Part shown: positions 12,319 through 42,100 of the stretch, piece by piece
Numbering within the stretch: position 1 is the first letter of the stretch
Layout of the letters: each line of letters opens with the position of its first letter
Assembly (NCBI GenBank): GCA_030159075.1
Contig: BROG01000450.1
Span: forward strand, 62,001 to 126,000
Source of the DNA: Atrina japonica
Lineage: Eukaryota; Mollusca; Bivalvia; Pterioida; Pinnidae
Length of the DNA stretch: 64,000 bases
Reading direction: 5' to 3'
Position numbers and translations under genes: made by a program
The notes under the pieces: model-generated
What the model was told of the DNA's origin: nothing
The model's input: only the letters and a program-made list of their open reading frames with translations
Databases searched by the model: none

Positions 12319-12695
12319 CTTTTCCTTTATCTATTACAATATATTTCTCAAATACAACGATAAACGGGAAAATATTCATCTGAAGAAAACTTCAGAAACA
12401 TTCAGAAATAGTCTTAGAAGTTGAGAACATACTTAAATATTAAATACCATGCTTAAGGTATGTCTTATTTTGTGAGAAAATCATACATCTGACTTGTTTC
12501 AATGTGGATGAGAACACATGTATCCTATTCAATCGGGGCCTTGAGGTTTTACAAATCAATACAAAGTCAAAATGATCAAAATGATGACAGAAATTGCAGA
12601 TTTACAGATTATGGTGTCTCTGATGATCTGATCCCAGATACTGTACACAGAATATTTGGAATACTACAATGGATAACACTTACTAGCCAGAATGG

Positions 12696-12786
12696 TTAAC
12701 ACATTTATTCCTAAAGACACATTTGGACTGGTCCAAGTCATTGATTTATAGAAGAGTCCATTGTTTTTTAGGGGTTGATGAGTTAA
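12696..12786. mobile_element. 91-bp mini-transposon bounded by TTAA (copy 1)
   Basis: Bounded by TTAA at both ends, with short inverted termini (TTAACACATTTATTCCTAA / TTAGGGGTTGATGAGTTAA) around a core ACACATTTGGACTGGTC...AAGTCATTGATTTA. Related copies are at 20927-21009 (inverted) and 51276-51366. TTAA targets point to piggyBac- or Kolobok-type mobilisation. Confidence 0.7.
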
Positions 12787-13269
12787 GAAGCAAAATCTAT
12801 TATCCCTTGGGCAAATACTAGTCCAAAAGTGTTAAACAGCCCAATAAGATGGAAACAATACCAGATAGTGAAACCCTATGGTTAGTTACTTAATCAAATA
12901 CTTACAGGATTTGGCTAATCATGATAATGTACACTCGATATGTGCAATGATAGTGACTAAGCAGTTCCTAAGAGGTCATATGGTGAATGAATATATTATA
13001 TCAGGGTTATATTAAACCCTGTGTAATTGTCACCATGAAATAGCAAATGATCCCTAAATGAAAACCAGCAATATAAAAATCTAAAGCCAATCACAACATA
13101 ATGGATGCAAAATTAACTCCTCATTTATTGGCAAAAAAAAATAAAAAATTGGTAAATAAAGCTATGAATCATTGCTAAAGATCGTTTCATAATTTACAGT
13201 TTCCAAATCACCCTCATTTCCAATTAAAAAAGTCATTGGACCCTTTAACTGATATTTCTATGGAAAAAT

Positions 13270-13271
<2 letters not shown>

Positions 13272-13328
<57 letters not shown>
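13272..13328. repeat. (TA)n microsatellite
   Basis: About 28 TA units immediately before a mini-transposon remnant. Confidence 0.95.
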
Positions 13329-13331
<3 letters not shown>

Positions 13332-13335
13332 AATC

Positions 13336-13506
13336 TACTATAGTGGCCACCTCTATATAAGGATTACCTGTATATAAAGGCCAGTTTTTTCAAGTCCCTT
13401 TACTGCATACTTCAACTAAATTGAACCTGTGTATAAGGGTCACCTGCACATAAAGGTCAATATTTTCTGGTCCTTTGGGTGACCCCTATATACAGGTTTC
13501 ACTGTA
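13336..13506. mobile_element. MITE remnant with CTATATA-rich inverted ends
   Basis: TATAGTGGCCACCTCTATAT at the left is mirrored by ATATACAGGTTTCACTGTA at the right. Internal words (CACCTGTGTATAAAG-like, GTCCTTTGGGTGACC) recur at 18603-18737 and 63025-63110, so these are three copies of one family. Confidence 0.55.
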
Positions 13507-15610
13507 TATAATTATAAACGAAAAAAAGGTCATGTGATCCTAAATCATCTAAACTGAATTAATATGTGCCTTATACATCATTTATATATTTCTTCTTTTA
13601 GTACATGTGTATTAAGTTTTATGGGGAGGTCACCTTTAACAAAGACACAATGCACATAGACATATTGATACAGTGACCGATATACAACTTAGTACAGGCC
13701 TTGTTTATTTGACATAATTTTTCGAGGTCAATAATACTAAAATTCCATTGAGATAATGCAAGCCAAGTTCTACTGGAATGTTGATACCTATGATTGGACT
13801 TTAGCCCCACTCAGACATGTGTTAATGTCTGCATAGGCCAAAAGTAAAAATATATTTGCTTGTTGTGTTTAGATGAACTGTAAAAATAGTCTAATCCCAA
13901 TTTTTTCAGCAGTTTTGATTTTTTTTATATAACTGATGAACTAGATAATGTGTAGTTAAAAACTATAATATGAAATAGAAAAATCATATACATTTATACA
14001 AGGATATGATATTGATTAAAACTATCACCCAGGCGGAGGCGGAGCGGAACTACATTGAGTTCCAGGGGAATTGGCTCACATGCCCGGTGACAGCCAAATT
14101 GACGGTCTGTCAGGTTTCTATCAAACCTGATAGCCATATAAAACTAAACTACAATCAAGTAGTTATATAAAATATATTTATTTTTAATGGAGCAAATACA
14201 ATGTACACATCATATATAATGTCATACATATATATATACAAAATGACCGAAAATCCTAACACTGGCCCTACATCCCTACTGTATAGGTCCTACCAGTTCC
14301 TGACTAAACCTAACTGTGTACTGGCTGATATATCTAAAACACTTATTTATATTGTAAGAATGTAAATTCCTTTCTTGTCTTATCCAAACAAGATAAATAA
14401 TTATAAGCTTTTGTCATTCCATTATTTGTCCCAAGGTATTAAGCTTAAAGAAAAAAAGTCTCTATATCTAATGAAACTGATTATTTAGCTAATGGACAGT
14501 TATCACCTTAATTACCTAAAGTAAAAGTCAGACATCAATATTCACACAGGTGTTCATATTGTTTCTTATGTAAACAAACAAAACCTAAAACTTTGCTATT
14601 ATGTTTGTTGACAACTTGTAAATAAATAAAATTCCTTAAGAATAAGTAAATAAATGAATCTTAAGTATTTCTGCCTCAATTATAGACTATACAAATTAAA
14701 TAGTTAAAAGTTACTAATCAACTATGTATTTTTTAGAAGACAATTTATGTAGACCCTAATGAAATAAAAAAAATGTAGATAAAAATATTATTATATCTAA
14801 GTTCTAAACTTTATTTAAAAAGTGAGAACAATATTCTCAGTCTGTCATAATACCACATATGAGTAAATGTAGCATTGTCTTAACTAATTGTAACTTATAT
14901 GAAAAACCAAGACAAGATAGAATTATGAAAATAACAATTTATTCAAAATGGAAAAAAGAATAAGTAATCATATATATAATACATGTATCATATAGACTCA
15001 CTTCAAGAGATCTTGGGTAAAGTCAAATCAAAGAATTGTGGTAGTTTTTTTTTGTAGATGATAACCTTATAAATATAAATTAGCTTTCAAGATTACAGAT
15101 TACAACAAATACTTAAGAACACTTGAACTATGGTAAATAATTTTAAAAATTGTATTGGGAATTCTTGACATCCTATTCTTAATATTAATATCAAAATATT
15201 TTATTCAAATGTTAGTGATGATATTTTCAGTGGTAACATCCATTTTCATTCTATTAAATGGTCCTTTGTCTAAAGGTTAATTTGACATTAGGTATTTATC
15301 TAAGCATATTTTCTCATTTAAATTTTAAATTTCTTTTTTAAACAGCGACATTACAAAAGTACTCAGATGTAGATATGATATTTATTAAAGCCAGATAACA
15401 CGTACATGTGTACTACTAATCTAATCAATGTTAGCATCATATTGGCTATTTCTGACACTGAAGAGGTTACCCCCCTTGCAAAATGCATTACAATAATAAA
15501 ATTAAAAACATCCCTGTATTTCAATGAACCATGGACATATTTTTCTTGCATAATTACCATGCAGGTTGTTTCTATCAGCCACACAATTCTAACCCTTGCT
15601 ATATTTACTG

Positions 15611-16034
15611 TACAATGGAACCTGTCATGAGATATCAACCTATCTGTCACCAAAATGTGGTTTCTGAAGACAAGTGGTCTCTCAAAAGATGTTTCATGTA
15701 AAGGATTATTTAACCAAGTGCTTTTCAAATTTTGGTCTCAGAAGACAGGTGACAGGGATTTTCATAAGCCGTTTTTGGGGTCTGGTTACAGGACCCATTC
15801 CCAATGCAAAAATGGCTTGTATTTTCCCCAAAATGTCCAAAAATTCCCAATTTAGATTTTCCAAATAAAGAATAAAGTATTTTCAAACAAATATCACACA
15901 TTAAGTTTTTCTGTTTTACTTAAATCTTGTATATTTTCCTAATTTGTTTGGACACTAAACCCTGAAATTAGAAGGTAGGAAAATCCCAGTGTGATCTTTT
16001 ACAAGATAGATCTTTTAAGGCAGATTCTACTGTA
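15611..16034. mobile_element. Long copy of the TACARTRGAACC mini-transposon family
   Basis: Starts TACAATGGAACCTGTC and ends near ATTCTACTGTA. Internal words GTGGTCTCTCAAAAGA and TTAACCAAGTGCTTTTC match 63799-63985. The right boundary is uncertain. Confidence 0.5.
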
Positions 16035-16827
16035 TCTTATTCAAGGCATATTTCCTTAAAGAAGCACCTTTGTATTACACATAAAAGAGAAAGAAGAGAG
16101 TGAGGGGAGGTCTGTCTGTTCTTCTGTCAAATAACTTACATTTCTTAAACTTGATATGTTCCTGTATGTTAATGAGATATAAGATTGGTTTGTTAATAGC
16201 TGACAATATTTTGCAAAGCTTTGGAGCTTCATTATCATAAAAATTGCACAATTTTAGGATTTTCATCAAATAACTTTCCATTTTTCCAACCATTTTGAGT
16301 ATAATGTAGATGCTTTATATTAATTAAGATTCCAGATGACTTCAATAATGGCCAAAATTCAGCAATATTTGTTAAAGTGTGGACTTCAAAATCTTTAAAA
16401 TCGACAATTTGTTAATGTCGAATAGTTTGAGAACAGTACAACATGTATTAGCAATATAATGAACCTTGCTCTTTACGACCAGTAGGCCTATGGGAACAAA
16501 CAAGGGGATTTCTGTGAGGAACAAAATGAAAAAAAAATGTGTGCAGATTGGTTCAACTTGGTATAAGTAGTTGACTGTTGACACTATTGTGATGATTCTG
16601 AGACTCCTTACAAAGTTCTCATAGATGTTGAACTACATCATGATATTTAATGGATTCTTATAATCCAATTTGCCAAAGGTTCTACTGAGACACAAAATGC
16701 TGAGGTTCAACAAAGCGTAGAAGGAAAACATGTTGGTAAATGTCATAATGCTGAAAGCTCTCTGTCTAATAACTTATTGTGAAAAAAATGTGTTATTTCG
16801 ATCAATCTTTTTTTTTCAGATTGAAAC

Positions 16828-32289
<15,462 letters not shown>

Positions 32290-35200
32290 ACTGAGTGATC
32301 AATTAATACTCATACATATTCTGACAAAAAAAAACAAACAAAAAAACATAACCCTGAATGACCTCTATCACCACAGTCAGACAATTAACATTGATAACAC
32401 TAGTATATGTCCTGCATTGTACCATTGGGATTTAGGGATTTGAAATGGAATATACACCAAAACCTTTTGTATATGAATCATGTACAAAAATTTGATAGCA
32501 ATTGATTTACATATACATAGAAGTTGTGGAAATCATTACATTGTTTTAGATATACCAGGAAATGCCTTTGAAATAAGTGCAGTGCCATTTTAGTTGAACA
32601 TCTTTTAGTACTATGGCAAGTAGATCTATGTACTTTTATAATGCCATTTAAGTTATAATCTGTTAATTTCATTTGTTTCCTTCAAATTAGTAAATACATC
32701 ATAAGATGTCAGAATCCCTATGCAAGCTGTTTCTTAAGGTTTCCAAAAAAAGTGAAAAAAAAAATATACTGAAACTGTTTTTTTTGTCTCCACTGAAATT
32801 CTGTCATTGTAACATTTGTTGTGCAGCAGCTAAAAGCAGTTACTTATTTTGTGTGGCAGCTGAAAGCCTGTCAACAATACATTCATTACCTTATTCATAA
32901 GTATGATTCTTGGAAATATCTACAGTGGAACCTTCCCTAAATACCACCACAATTAGATGACCACCACGCTTAGATGACCACCACACATTTAAGACCGTAA
33001 ATATTCAATCTTGGAAAATTTCATCATATATATTTTAAATAGCTTGAGAACCTCACTTAAGAGACCTCCCTGCTAATCAGACCACTTTGAGTCAGTCAGT
33101 CAGCTGGTATTAATAGCAAGGTTCCACTGTAATTCATTTGTGTATCATTAGTAGAAGGTAGAGGCTATGACAGACTTGATCAAGACTGTGTATTAATTTT
33201 TAAGTGTGTTATAGTTATTAATGGTGTCTGAAGTGATTTGATGTTTATCATCCAAAATATTAACCCATAGTCCTCCATATGCTTTTATTCAACCAGTCTG
33301 CAAGTTTATCTATAGACTAAATCTTTACATGTCCATTTCTCATTTAATTTTGAGCAAGTTTGATTTTGTTTAAATACTTATAAAATGATCTACACCACCA
33401 GTTTACTGAGACCAGATGTGACCACCAGATTCATGAGATTTGACATTTGTTTAGTTCTTATCATTTCTAATTGTAACTGTCAAGGAACACTGAAACTATA
33501 TGTACAATGTACTACATCTTGGGTACATTACTGATATTTCCAGTGTGATTATTTTATTTTGGATGACTTCATACCACAAATAGGGACATTGTGATGTGAA
33601 GATAATACAATCAATCTAGTTTCTGCTCAGCAGAGGTTGTTGAACAGACAGCATATTTAGAGAAAACATATACAAATGTATATTTTATTTAACTTTTGGA
33701 TTTACCGGTACATTAATTGGATTTTAAATAACATTTTTATCAGTATATATTTTAACCAACTTTGGTGATTTTTGTGATACATAAAACATAAGATGAATGT
33801 GACCAATTTCACTTTTGTCAATCCAGAGTTATGCCTCATAAAAGCATATGAACATTATCAAAGAATCATTTTTTGTTTCAAGATGATGTTAACTAGAATT
33901 TGCAATAACTAAATACTTTGTGATTTGGACCAACACGTTTGAGATACAAGCTTGTACAATCAGACCAATTTTATTATGTTGCTCAATAGTTATGCCCCTT
34001 GAATTCATGGGAATCATGTTATGTTCTGTTACAAAAAGATACTCAAGTCGAAAAAATACCAGTAATTGACATTTCTATAAATAGTATATACCCCAGAGAA
34101 TAAGATTCATAAAAATAATGCATGCATAAAAACAACAATGGCAATATACTGGTAAGTCATGTCATCTAAAACTGAGTCAGGATCCATCAGAATGCGAAAT
34201 TACAAACATTACTTTCACATTAAATGACAACCATATTTATAAATAGAATATTTGTTTTTTAAAATAAAGAGTTTTCATATATTTGAGTTTTCATATAACT
34301 TTAGAACCATACCTTTTTTTCTTGCAATATATATATATATATATCATTTACGTTGTGTGATTTACAAATCTATTTATACAATATGATTTATAAAATCTGC
34401 TTTTTGTTTGTTGATCTAACATAGAACAATTTATAAAATTCATTTTTTACATATATGAAATAAAATTTCATTCATGTATCTCATTTTCATTTTTTATCTC
34501 TGCCATTAATATCATTTAGGTAGTCTATGGCATTAAGAATAACCCTATAGGAAAAACGTGGCTGGAATGGTTTTCAGAGTGACAGTGCACCCCAAGTAAC
34601 AGTACTACCTTCAAAACAACCGACTCTTGCTGTCTTGAAATAAATATTTTTCTTATTCTTCTCTATGGTTGTTTTATATCAAATCTGAAAAGAAGATTAA
34701 ATGTTTAAAGTTTACTCTCAACATGAGATAACAAAGATGGCAATATAATGTATATCACTTCAAGGTCACTCTAATGAGCTCAAAATATTTGTCTTGGGTC
34801 AACATGTCTCAAATTGTGACTACTGTAATTATCAAATGATAGGCTGATGTTCAGCGACTTGTAAAAATAACACTCTCTAAATTATGTATTATTACAAATA
34901 ATTTGAAGGTCAAGTTTTTCTTTCTCATATTATAATGTCTCCTGCAATGACCCTGATCTCAGAAAGTTGACCTTGGTTTCTTATTGTAATGAAAATATAT
35001 TTCTGTTTATTGCTCAGAAGTTGGAAATATGATTTATTCATCATTCTAGTAATAATAACAATTTACTAAAGCAGACAAAAATAAGTGATATTCATTGTCA
35101 CATGGTTACATAGTTTACTTCAAGTCACAGATCATGAAATATTGGTACGATAAATTATCTGTCATGTAACGTGGGAAAATGTCAATATCAATTTCACAAT

Positions 35201-35300
35201 GGTACTTACCCTGTCGCCAAAAGCTGGACTACAGTTATGAGCTTTGTATCCATCTGTCCTCCAAAACTCTTACTACTTTATAAACTTTGAGACAAATGGC
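32290..35300. other. Ligase 3' UTR and downstream flank
   Basis: After TAG at 32287-32289 there is AT-rich non-coding DNA. Candidate AATAAA poly(A) signals occur near 34263, 34465 and 34640, but none can be chosen without transcripts. The TACAGTG MITE at 32921-33131 would lie inside a long 3' UTR. Nothing else is recognised. Confidence 0.4.
32921..33131. mobile_element. 211-bp MITE with TACAGTGGAACCTT termini
   Basis: TACAGTGGAACCTTCCC and AAGGTTCCACTGTA are near-perfect inverted ends with TA at the outer bases, as expected of Tc1/mariner/pogo-type insertion. Interior GACCACCACGCTTAGATGACC tandem words; related copy at 21466-21647. Confidence 0.85.
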
Positions 35301-35369
35301 TGATAGCTTTTCAATAGTAGTGAAGCTCGCATGTAAAGGGTTGAATTTTGGGAGACATATAATTTTTCA

Positions 35370-35665
35370 TAATGATCCCATCATAGTCTAAACATGTTTA
35401 CCAGCAATGTTGAAGGGCCTAATGCCACTTTTAAAGAAGTCATTTCCTCGACTGTCCACCACTGCATGTATGACATCATCATCTAACTGAATATGAGTAT
35501 TTGAAATGACCTTTTCAACTATGGGAATAAATGGAAGTCTGATAGAGCAAGATCATGCTGGTGAGTAAAGTTGATGTTGAATCAATTCAGAGCTGCATTC
35601 ATTAAAGGCATCCATAGTGCTCAACAGCAGACATCTGAATTGGAGCATTGTCTTTGTTAAACAAC
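35370..35665 (-). pseudogene. Decayed mariner-type transposase fragment
   Basis: In broken minus-strand frames I read DNAPIQMSAVEHYG (35652 downwards), HDLALSDFHLFP then a stop (35557-35523), and in another frame DDDVIHAVVDS and NDFFKSGIR (about 35490-35420). These match the order of the mariner catalytic-domain end: DNAP, the SPDLAPSDFHLFP-type D motif, then the DDDV and DFFxxGIR region. Several frameshifts and stops show that it is dead. No TIRs or N-terminal helix-turn-helix domain were found. It lies between the two convergent genes. Confidence 0.75.
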
Positions 35666-36440
35666 ATAGCCTGCATTTACCAAGTTCCTAAAATCTTATC
35701 TTAATATTTTCTATTAAATGACCAAGAAATGATGCATATGATCCATTATCTATCCCTTTTCCCTTTTAAACATCACCATAGTAAAGAACATCCTCAGTGT
35801 TATAAAAAACAAGGCAACATGTCCAGTATAGTTTTTCTGGGCTATATATTGGACTCTTTTTGTAACAAATATTTGAGTGTATCGTATGTCCAATATGGCT
35901 TATATATAAGACACATTTACATTGAACTGGATAATAAATCATCATTCAAAGGTGTATCATGACTTTTTTCTCAGTAGATCCAATTTCAGTATATTATACC
36001 TCTTTATAAATTCCAGTGATATTCAATAAAAATATCACATGTGTAGAAATGGATGTGCATACAGTTTTTTCTCTTTTATGGTATTTAGGTGTAACCTCCG
36101 TATGAGTTATGTAACAGCCATTTCCTCGTTGTAGACTGTAACCAAGAGAAATAACAACCAAAATTATATGATTTGACAGAACTGATAAATCGTTATCAAA
36201 TATAGTAGCTGAAGTCAGCATGCTTGCCTCGATGGAGGCTTTAGATTCAAAATCGACGCAAAGAACCGTTTGGGTATCAAAGGCAGTTTGTATTATGAAT
36301 GTGATGAACTTATTTATGTTTTTGCATGAATAAAGTATAAAAATAAAACTGCTGTTGCAATTTATTTTGTTTTTACTAATTCAATGGATAACATATGCTT
36401 CAATAGAGTGGATTTGTATAATATAATAAATGTAACATTC

Positions 36441-36540
36441 CTGATCGGGTGGTAGTGGAAATTGTCACCCCTTGAAAATTATTGACAACCAAGGCTTCAC
36501 CTCGGTGACAATTTCCACCACCACCCTCTCAGGATTTTAG
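36441..36540. repeat. Hairpin of about 30-bp arms
   Basis: GGGTGGTAGTGGAAATTGTC and GACAATTTCCACCACCACCC are inverted copies separated by about 40 bases. This could be a small foldback element or a transcript hairpin; no family identified. Confidence 0.7.
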
Positions 36541-37424
36541 CAGCCTAAAATCATATCTGGTCTGTTTTTGGACTTTGCATGATAATTATCCACCATCATC
36601 CAAGGTTATGTCATATCCTACCATAAATCAAAACCAAATAAGGGCGCCAGTAATTTTAGAAATGTTTCCAGTTCAGCCAACATACTGATGGATATATAGA
36701 GGCTGATATCGAGAACCTCTGGCTGAGGAGGAGTTTAAACTTTTTATCACATGTCTAATTACAAATTAAAACACACATTACATGACACAGCAATACAATA
36801 TACTTTCCAATTCCAATATTCTTGGCAACAAAGAATTAAGAATCCTTTCTCCATGTTAAGCAGGCGATGAAATTGACCAGAAACAGATGATACTTGGCAC
36901 TCTTTCTTTCTTTTCATTTATCGCAAGATGAATAAACAAGTTCTGAATAGGGGTGCCTTACAAGAATAATTAATGCATTGCATGGGGGTGCATTACTAGA
37001 GTAATTAATGCATGGGGCGTGACAGTATCACATATAAAATGAAATCATATTTAGTACAGACATATGATAAATATTTATCATAAACTTTTTTACCATGCTG
37101 TGTACAATTTAATATCGATATGTGATATCTTCATTTCTTAATGCATTAAAAATCATCATATTCATGGATTCAATAACAGTCTACAGTAAAAAAAAAAATA
37201 AGCTTTACATAAAACAAATATCTTAACAATTCAAATATAATTCTGACCCTATGACCCCAACTTTTCATTCAATACATTCAACAAAACCGTAACAATCAAA
37301 TACGGTACTATGTAATGCAAAAGTTACAAATGTATCTTATACTGTTTGGTGGAACTTGTCAATATGGCACTTTAATTTCACTAATCATAAAAAAATAAAC
37401 TGTACACATGGTAAGATTCATATA

Positions 37425-37430
37425 TTTATT
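37425..37430 (-). terminator. PPP1R21: Candidate poly(A) signal of PPP1R21
   Basis: AATAAA on the minus strand about 1.73 kb after the predicted stop at 39163. Other minus-strand AATAAA words exist nearer and further, so this choice is tentative. Confidence 0.25.
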
Positions 37431-38825
37431 GCACATTTTATAATTAGTAAGTGTTGTACAATAATGGCCACAAAAGCTCTTCTAACACAACCTTAAAAAG
37501 CTCGTACAACACTGGTTACCATCTACAACAAAAGTTTTTGGATACAAACGTACAACTCTCACAGAAAAGTCAATATAGTCAAATCTACAGAAAACTTTAA
37601 AAGTACTGGATTTGTGATACAATAGTAAGATAAAGCAATTATTGGTACAATTGTCTAGGTAATTAAAATATAGTGAAGTCCAATCAGATCAACAACTTTT
37701 TATGTACTGAAAACTTCATTACACTTGGTCCTAATACTATTTAATATCACAGACATGTTAAAAAGAATGTATTGGTAGAAACAATAGGCCAAAAAGGGCC
37801 ATATCAGTCATCCTAGATCCTGTCTTATTTACAGAAACCCTGACCTATAGGTCAAATAATTTCATTTAGTTTTTGTAACCCTTATCTAGGAGAAGCTACT
37901 TACTGAATTTCAAAGAAATTGTCCAATTTTTTTTTTAGAAGAACTTGAAATATTAAAAATTTAATGCATGATGCATGAAAATGGCAATGGATAGCAATTT
38001 GTCACACATTCAATTAGGCGACCGGAATAAAATGCCTGAAGAACAATATGAAACACCTGAATCTTTTTCCTACACATTTCGGTTTTTATAAGGGTTACCA
38101 AGGTCCACACTACAAATCTCATTTTTTAGGTAACATGCAGTTTCTACGACACATTAATAATTTCAATTCTTCCTTTGTTTCTATATTAAAATATAAACTT
38201 ATCTGAGAAGTGTTTGAAATATCACTTAAAGTGACCTTGACCTTACAGATATGACCTCGGCCATCAACAGGTGCTGCATCTCATTATGAATATTCACATA
38301 ACGTGACATTCTGGTACAAGGTAAAGACATTCTTTAAAACACTTTTCCTTTTTAGGAAATGTGCGACTTTTCCCAGACAGATGACAGCAAGACAAACACA
38401 GATGATTGTATTGATATGTCTGTTATGTGATGAAGCAAACAGCTGATGTGTATTTACTTAACAACCACAATCACAACATCAGTACGTCTTAAAAAGTATA
38501 TAAACCAATGTTTCTTCTGGTGGTATAAATATGACAGTATGGGAAGGCACTGTCAGTTCTCATGCCCAAAATTGCATAAAAACTCATAAGGCGTAGAAAA
38601 AATTTAAGTTTGTACATTAATCTTTTGGTTACTGTGAGGAATATAATGTAATTTTTCATCTGTTTTAAGATTTTATCCATGACAGTATGAGAATGAATTA
38701 TCTAATACATACACTTATGTACCAGTCAAAACCAATTTTCCACCGCTCTTTCAATAGACACTTTACATTTAACTGCAGTCCTATGACAAAGAACACAACA
38801 ATATATGGTAGGATTTAGTGAAACA

Positions 38826-38985
38826 AGGAACAATCAATCACTGTGACAACGATGCCAATTTTATGGGGAAAAATGTATCATTTTGCTGTCCAAAGTTACA
38901 GAACTGACATCAAGAGACAATCAGTCACTGTGGCAATGTTGCCAATTTTATTATTTTGCCGTCCAATGTTACAGAACCACAGTTA
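38826..38985. repeat. Short diverged tandem duplication in the PPP1R21 3' UTR region
   Basis: CAATCACTGTGACAACGATG... CCAATTTTATGG at 38828 and CAGTCACTGTGGCAATGTTG... CCAATTTTATT at 38920 are two copies, each followed by TTTTGC(T/C)GTCCAA(A/T)GTTACAGAAC. Non-coding. Confidence 0.65.
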
Positions 38986-39162
38986 AGTGAATAGACTCTA
39001 TTCTGAAATACAATGATGGCTTAAGCTTGGAAGCAAACACCGGTTCTAGCACCTTCAGATATTGTACAGATGACTTCTTTTGATGATCTCTACATTGTTC
39101 ATTTACATATTGGTTTTCCTTTTTTTATGTAAATATGAATATCTGTAATGATTTAACTTGTA

Positions 39163-42100
39163 TCATTTCCTGAATTTTCTGCTTGACTGAAAAAAAAAAA
39201 AAGAAAAAGTATATTTGAGGTTCATTTTAATATAAAAATGTTTATATATAAAAATTTCAATATATACATGTGTATATGTAAAAAATTGTTAATCTTTCAT
39301 GTAGGAAAAAATCTATTAATATTGTGAGTGTAAGTTTACTGAAAATGAGTCCTGAATAAGTTATAGAGAAAAAAATACAATATTACATAAGCACATACTA
39401 CTGGTACCAATAATCAATATCAAATGTTGTCTAGATATTATTCAGCAAAAGATAAAATAACTGGTAAAATAACAGCGTCACAATCTATAAGATACCGACT
39501 TCCTGTCAAAAATGGGAAAACAGTAACATGACTTTTAAATATCCTGATATAAATAAAAATACATGTTCTTAGATGGCAGGTGTCTTTAAAGTAGAAATAG
39601 TATGTGTATATGTTGAAATTATGTTGCACCTGTTAAACATACATAATATATTGATACATACAGTTCACACATATGTGACTCAACGCTTATTATAAGTTGT
39701 AAGAGTAAAGAAAATCCAAATTTAAAAAGTCTATGTTGTTGTAAACAGTATTGTATAAAACAAATTAGTGCAATGGAAAAATATTTGAAACATGCCAAAA
39801 AATCCTGAAACCCATGGTTATTAATCATTCAGTAGAAAGAACTACATGCAACAAGTTAGTACACAGAAAAAGAATTTTAAAAAAGCTTTGACACTAGTGT
39901 TATGTCATTAAATTATTTTAGAAAGAAATGCATGTAGCAAGTTAGTAAACAAAAAAGAATCACGGAAGCTATGAAACTGATATTATCTCATTCAATGTTT
40001 TTAGAAAGTAATACACACAGCAAGTTAGTATACAGAAAAAAAGAATCAACGCTGCTGTAAAATCAGGAATATCTTCAAACGTATTGTATAACACTTCATT
40101 GATGTCAGAGTTTTTTAAATTCAGTGGTCTTACCAGAAAAACTGGTAAATTTTACAAAAATCCAGTGAAATCTATCTGATAACTGGTCCAAATGACCAGT
40201 AATTTTCCATTTCTTTTCAACTGTGTATATATATACAGACCAGTAAAAAATTTTCTTTGACCAGTGAAATTCCTTTATTCACTGGTCCAGTTGACCAGTA
40301 TTTTTTTTTTCCAAAATGTCTGTGATTTTATTGTTGATCTCCGTCATGATTACTTGTATATATATATTATAGGAACATTTAAAATCAAACTAGAAATCTT
40401 GGTCAGGAAAGGATACAATCCAGCAAACAGCCAGAACTGTGTATAGGCTACTATCATTATCCAGTTAATAATTTAATTTGTTTAAAATTCTTATGTATAA
40501 AATTCCATATGTCTGGCTGAATTGCAGTAAACACATGGTACATCTAATGAAAAAATTACAGAATATTCAATGTCTGTAGTGCCCTTCCCACATGCTAGAG
40601 CTACCCCTGTAGCTCAGGAGTCTGTGTCTGCCCTTAGTATCTATATGTAGTTTCTGCTTGTAGTGTTTCTAAGTAGTGTCTGTCCCTAGTGTATGTTCGT
40701 AGCGTCTCTCTGTAGGATTTTGTCTGTATTGTCTGTTTGTACTGACTGTCTGTACATCTATAGGGTCTGTCCATTGTGTCTGCCATAGCAGGTGCCACTC
40801 TATTTAGATGGAATATTCCTGATTTTACAAGAGGAGTTAAATGATATAAAAAAGCTGAGCATGCACCTTTGAACTTGGTACCTTAGCCATGGTTTGTTGA
40901 GCTTTTAGCTCATCAATTTCATCTTTTTGTTGTGCCAGTTTCTCGTTCATACTAGCTAGATGTTCACTCATCATGCTCAACTGTCCCTCGTAGCTCTTTG
41001 TTGTGGTCTGTAGTTCATCCTGTAAGTACAATATACAAATGGTCTATTTCATTGCAACATGATTTTATAACGGTGTAATCAGAGACATGATTTATTACTT
41101 CAAATTGGGACCTCCATGGCTGAGTGGTTAGAGCATTGCACTTTTAACCATGAAGTATCTCACTTCTGGTCAGTGCAGGTTCGATTCCCACTGGAACCTA
41201 AGCTGATTTTTGTGAGAAAGTTTTACTTGCGGCAGGCTGCTGGTCTCTTCCCGGATACACTGTAACAAGGTTCTCTCCTGCACCATCAAAAACTGGCCAC
41301 CACCATATAACTGAAAAGTTGTTGAGCGTGGCATAAATCACCACTCAAGATTCAAAATTCAAATACATGTACTTCAAATTAAAGATTAAAAATATTAATA
41401 CCTTTATATGTTATTTAAAAGTTGATGACTTTTTTATTAATATCATCTCAAAAATTGAAATTTTCAAATTTCGTTACTGAAGCACTTGTAAGTTATATAC
41501 ACAGGAAAAATTGGATTTTCATCTGTGTTATAGAATTTTGATGCAGAACTTTATCTAAAAATGTTTAAAGTAGTTTTGACAAAACAGTATTATGTAAAAG
41601 GGTTGGTGAAACATCTAGAAAAGTTTGCTACTTGTAAAGATAAATACATTGTAATACATTTCTGTGATAAACCCCATACTAACCAGGGTAACTTGTGGTA
41701 TACATTATGTAATTTATATCTAAATTCTCAAATGAATTCATCTAATGTTGTTAAAAGGTGTCAGTTTTTATGACCATTCATTCTACATTGTGCCCAGTTG
41801 GTTTCATCAATTCATTTTTAATTTGACACCAGTGAATATTGTAATTTTATAAATATGATTTTCATTCAATTGCACCTTTTTTAAACATAAAATTTTGACA
41901 GGATTTGTTTCAAATGTACAAATATTGAAAGTAACATAGACTGACAAAACATTCGTTCATTTTCTTACCTTCATCTGTGCTAATGACTGTGACGTGTCTT
42001 TCAGCTCATCCTCTGACTTACATTTGACTCGCTCTGCTATCTGTAACTGCTTATGAAGTGCTCTCACCTACAACAGATAAAATGTGAATGAAAGTTTCGA

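Larger units (their letters stand above)
6830..16800. other. Intergenic stretch, no gene found
   Basis: Between the first gene and the ligase I find only repeats, listed separately, and low-complexity tracts such as C11 near 8956. At 6830-7250 a diverged tandem pair is seen (CTTCTACACTGATGAACTG and CTCCTACATTGATGAATTG). A candidate untranslated first exon for the ligase is the segment ending at a GTAAGAT donor near 8535 after an ETS-like CACTTCCTG. This is only a guess. Confidence 0.5.

Noticed and set aside
35729..35962. 77-codon plus-strand frame
   Set aside because: No motif, no splice context, next to the mariner relic; chance frame in AT-rich DNA.
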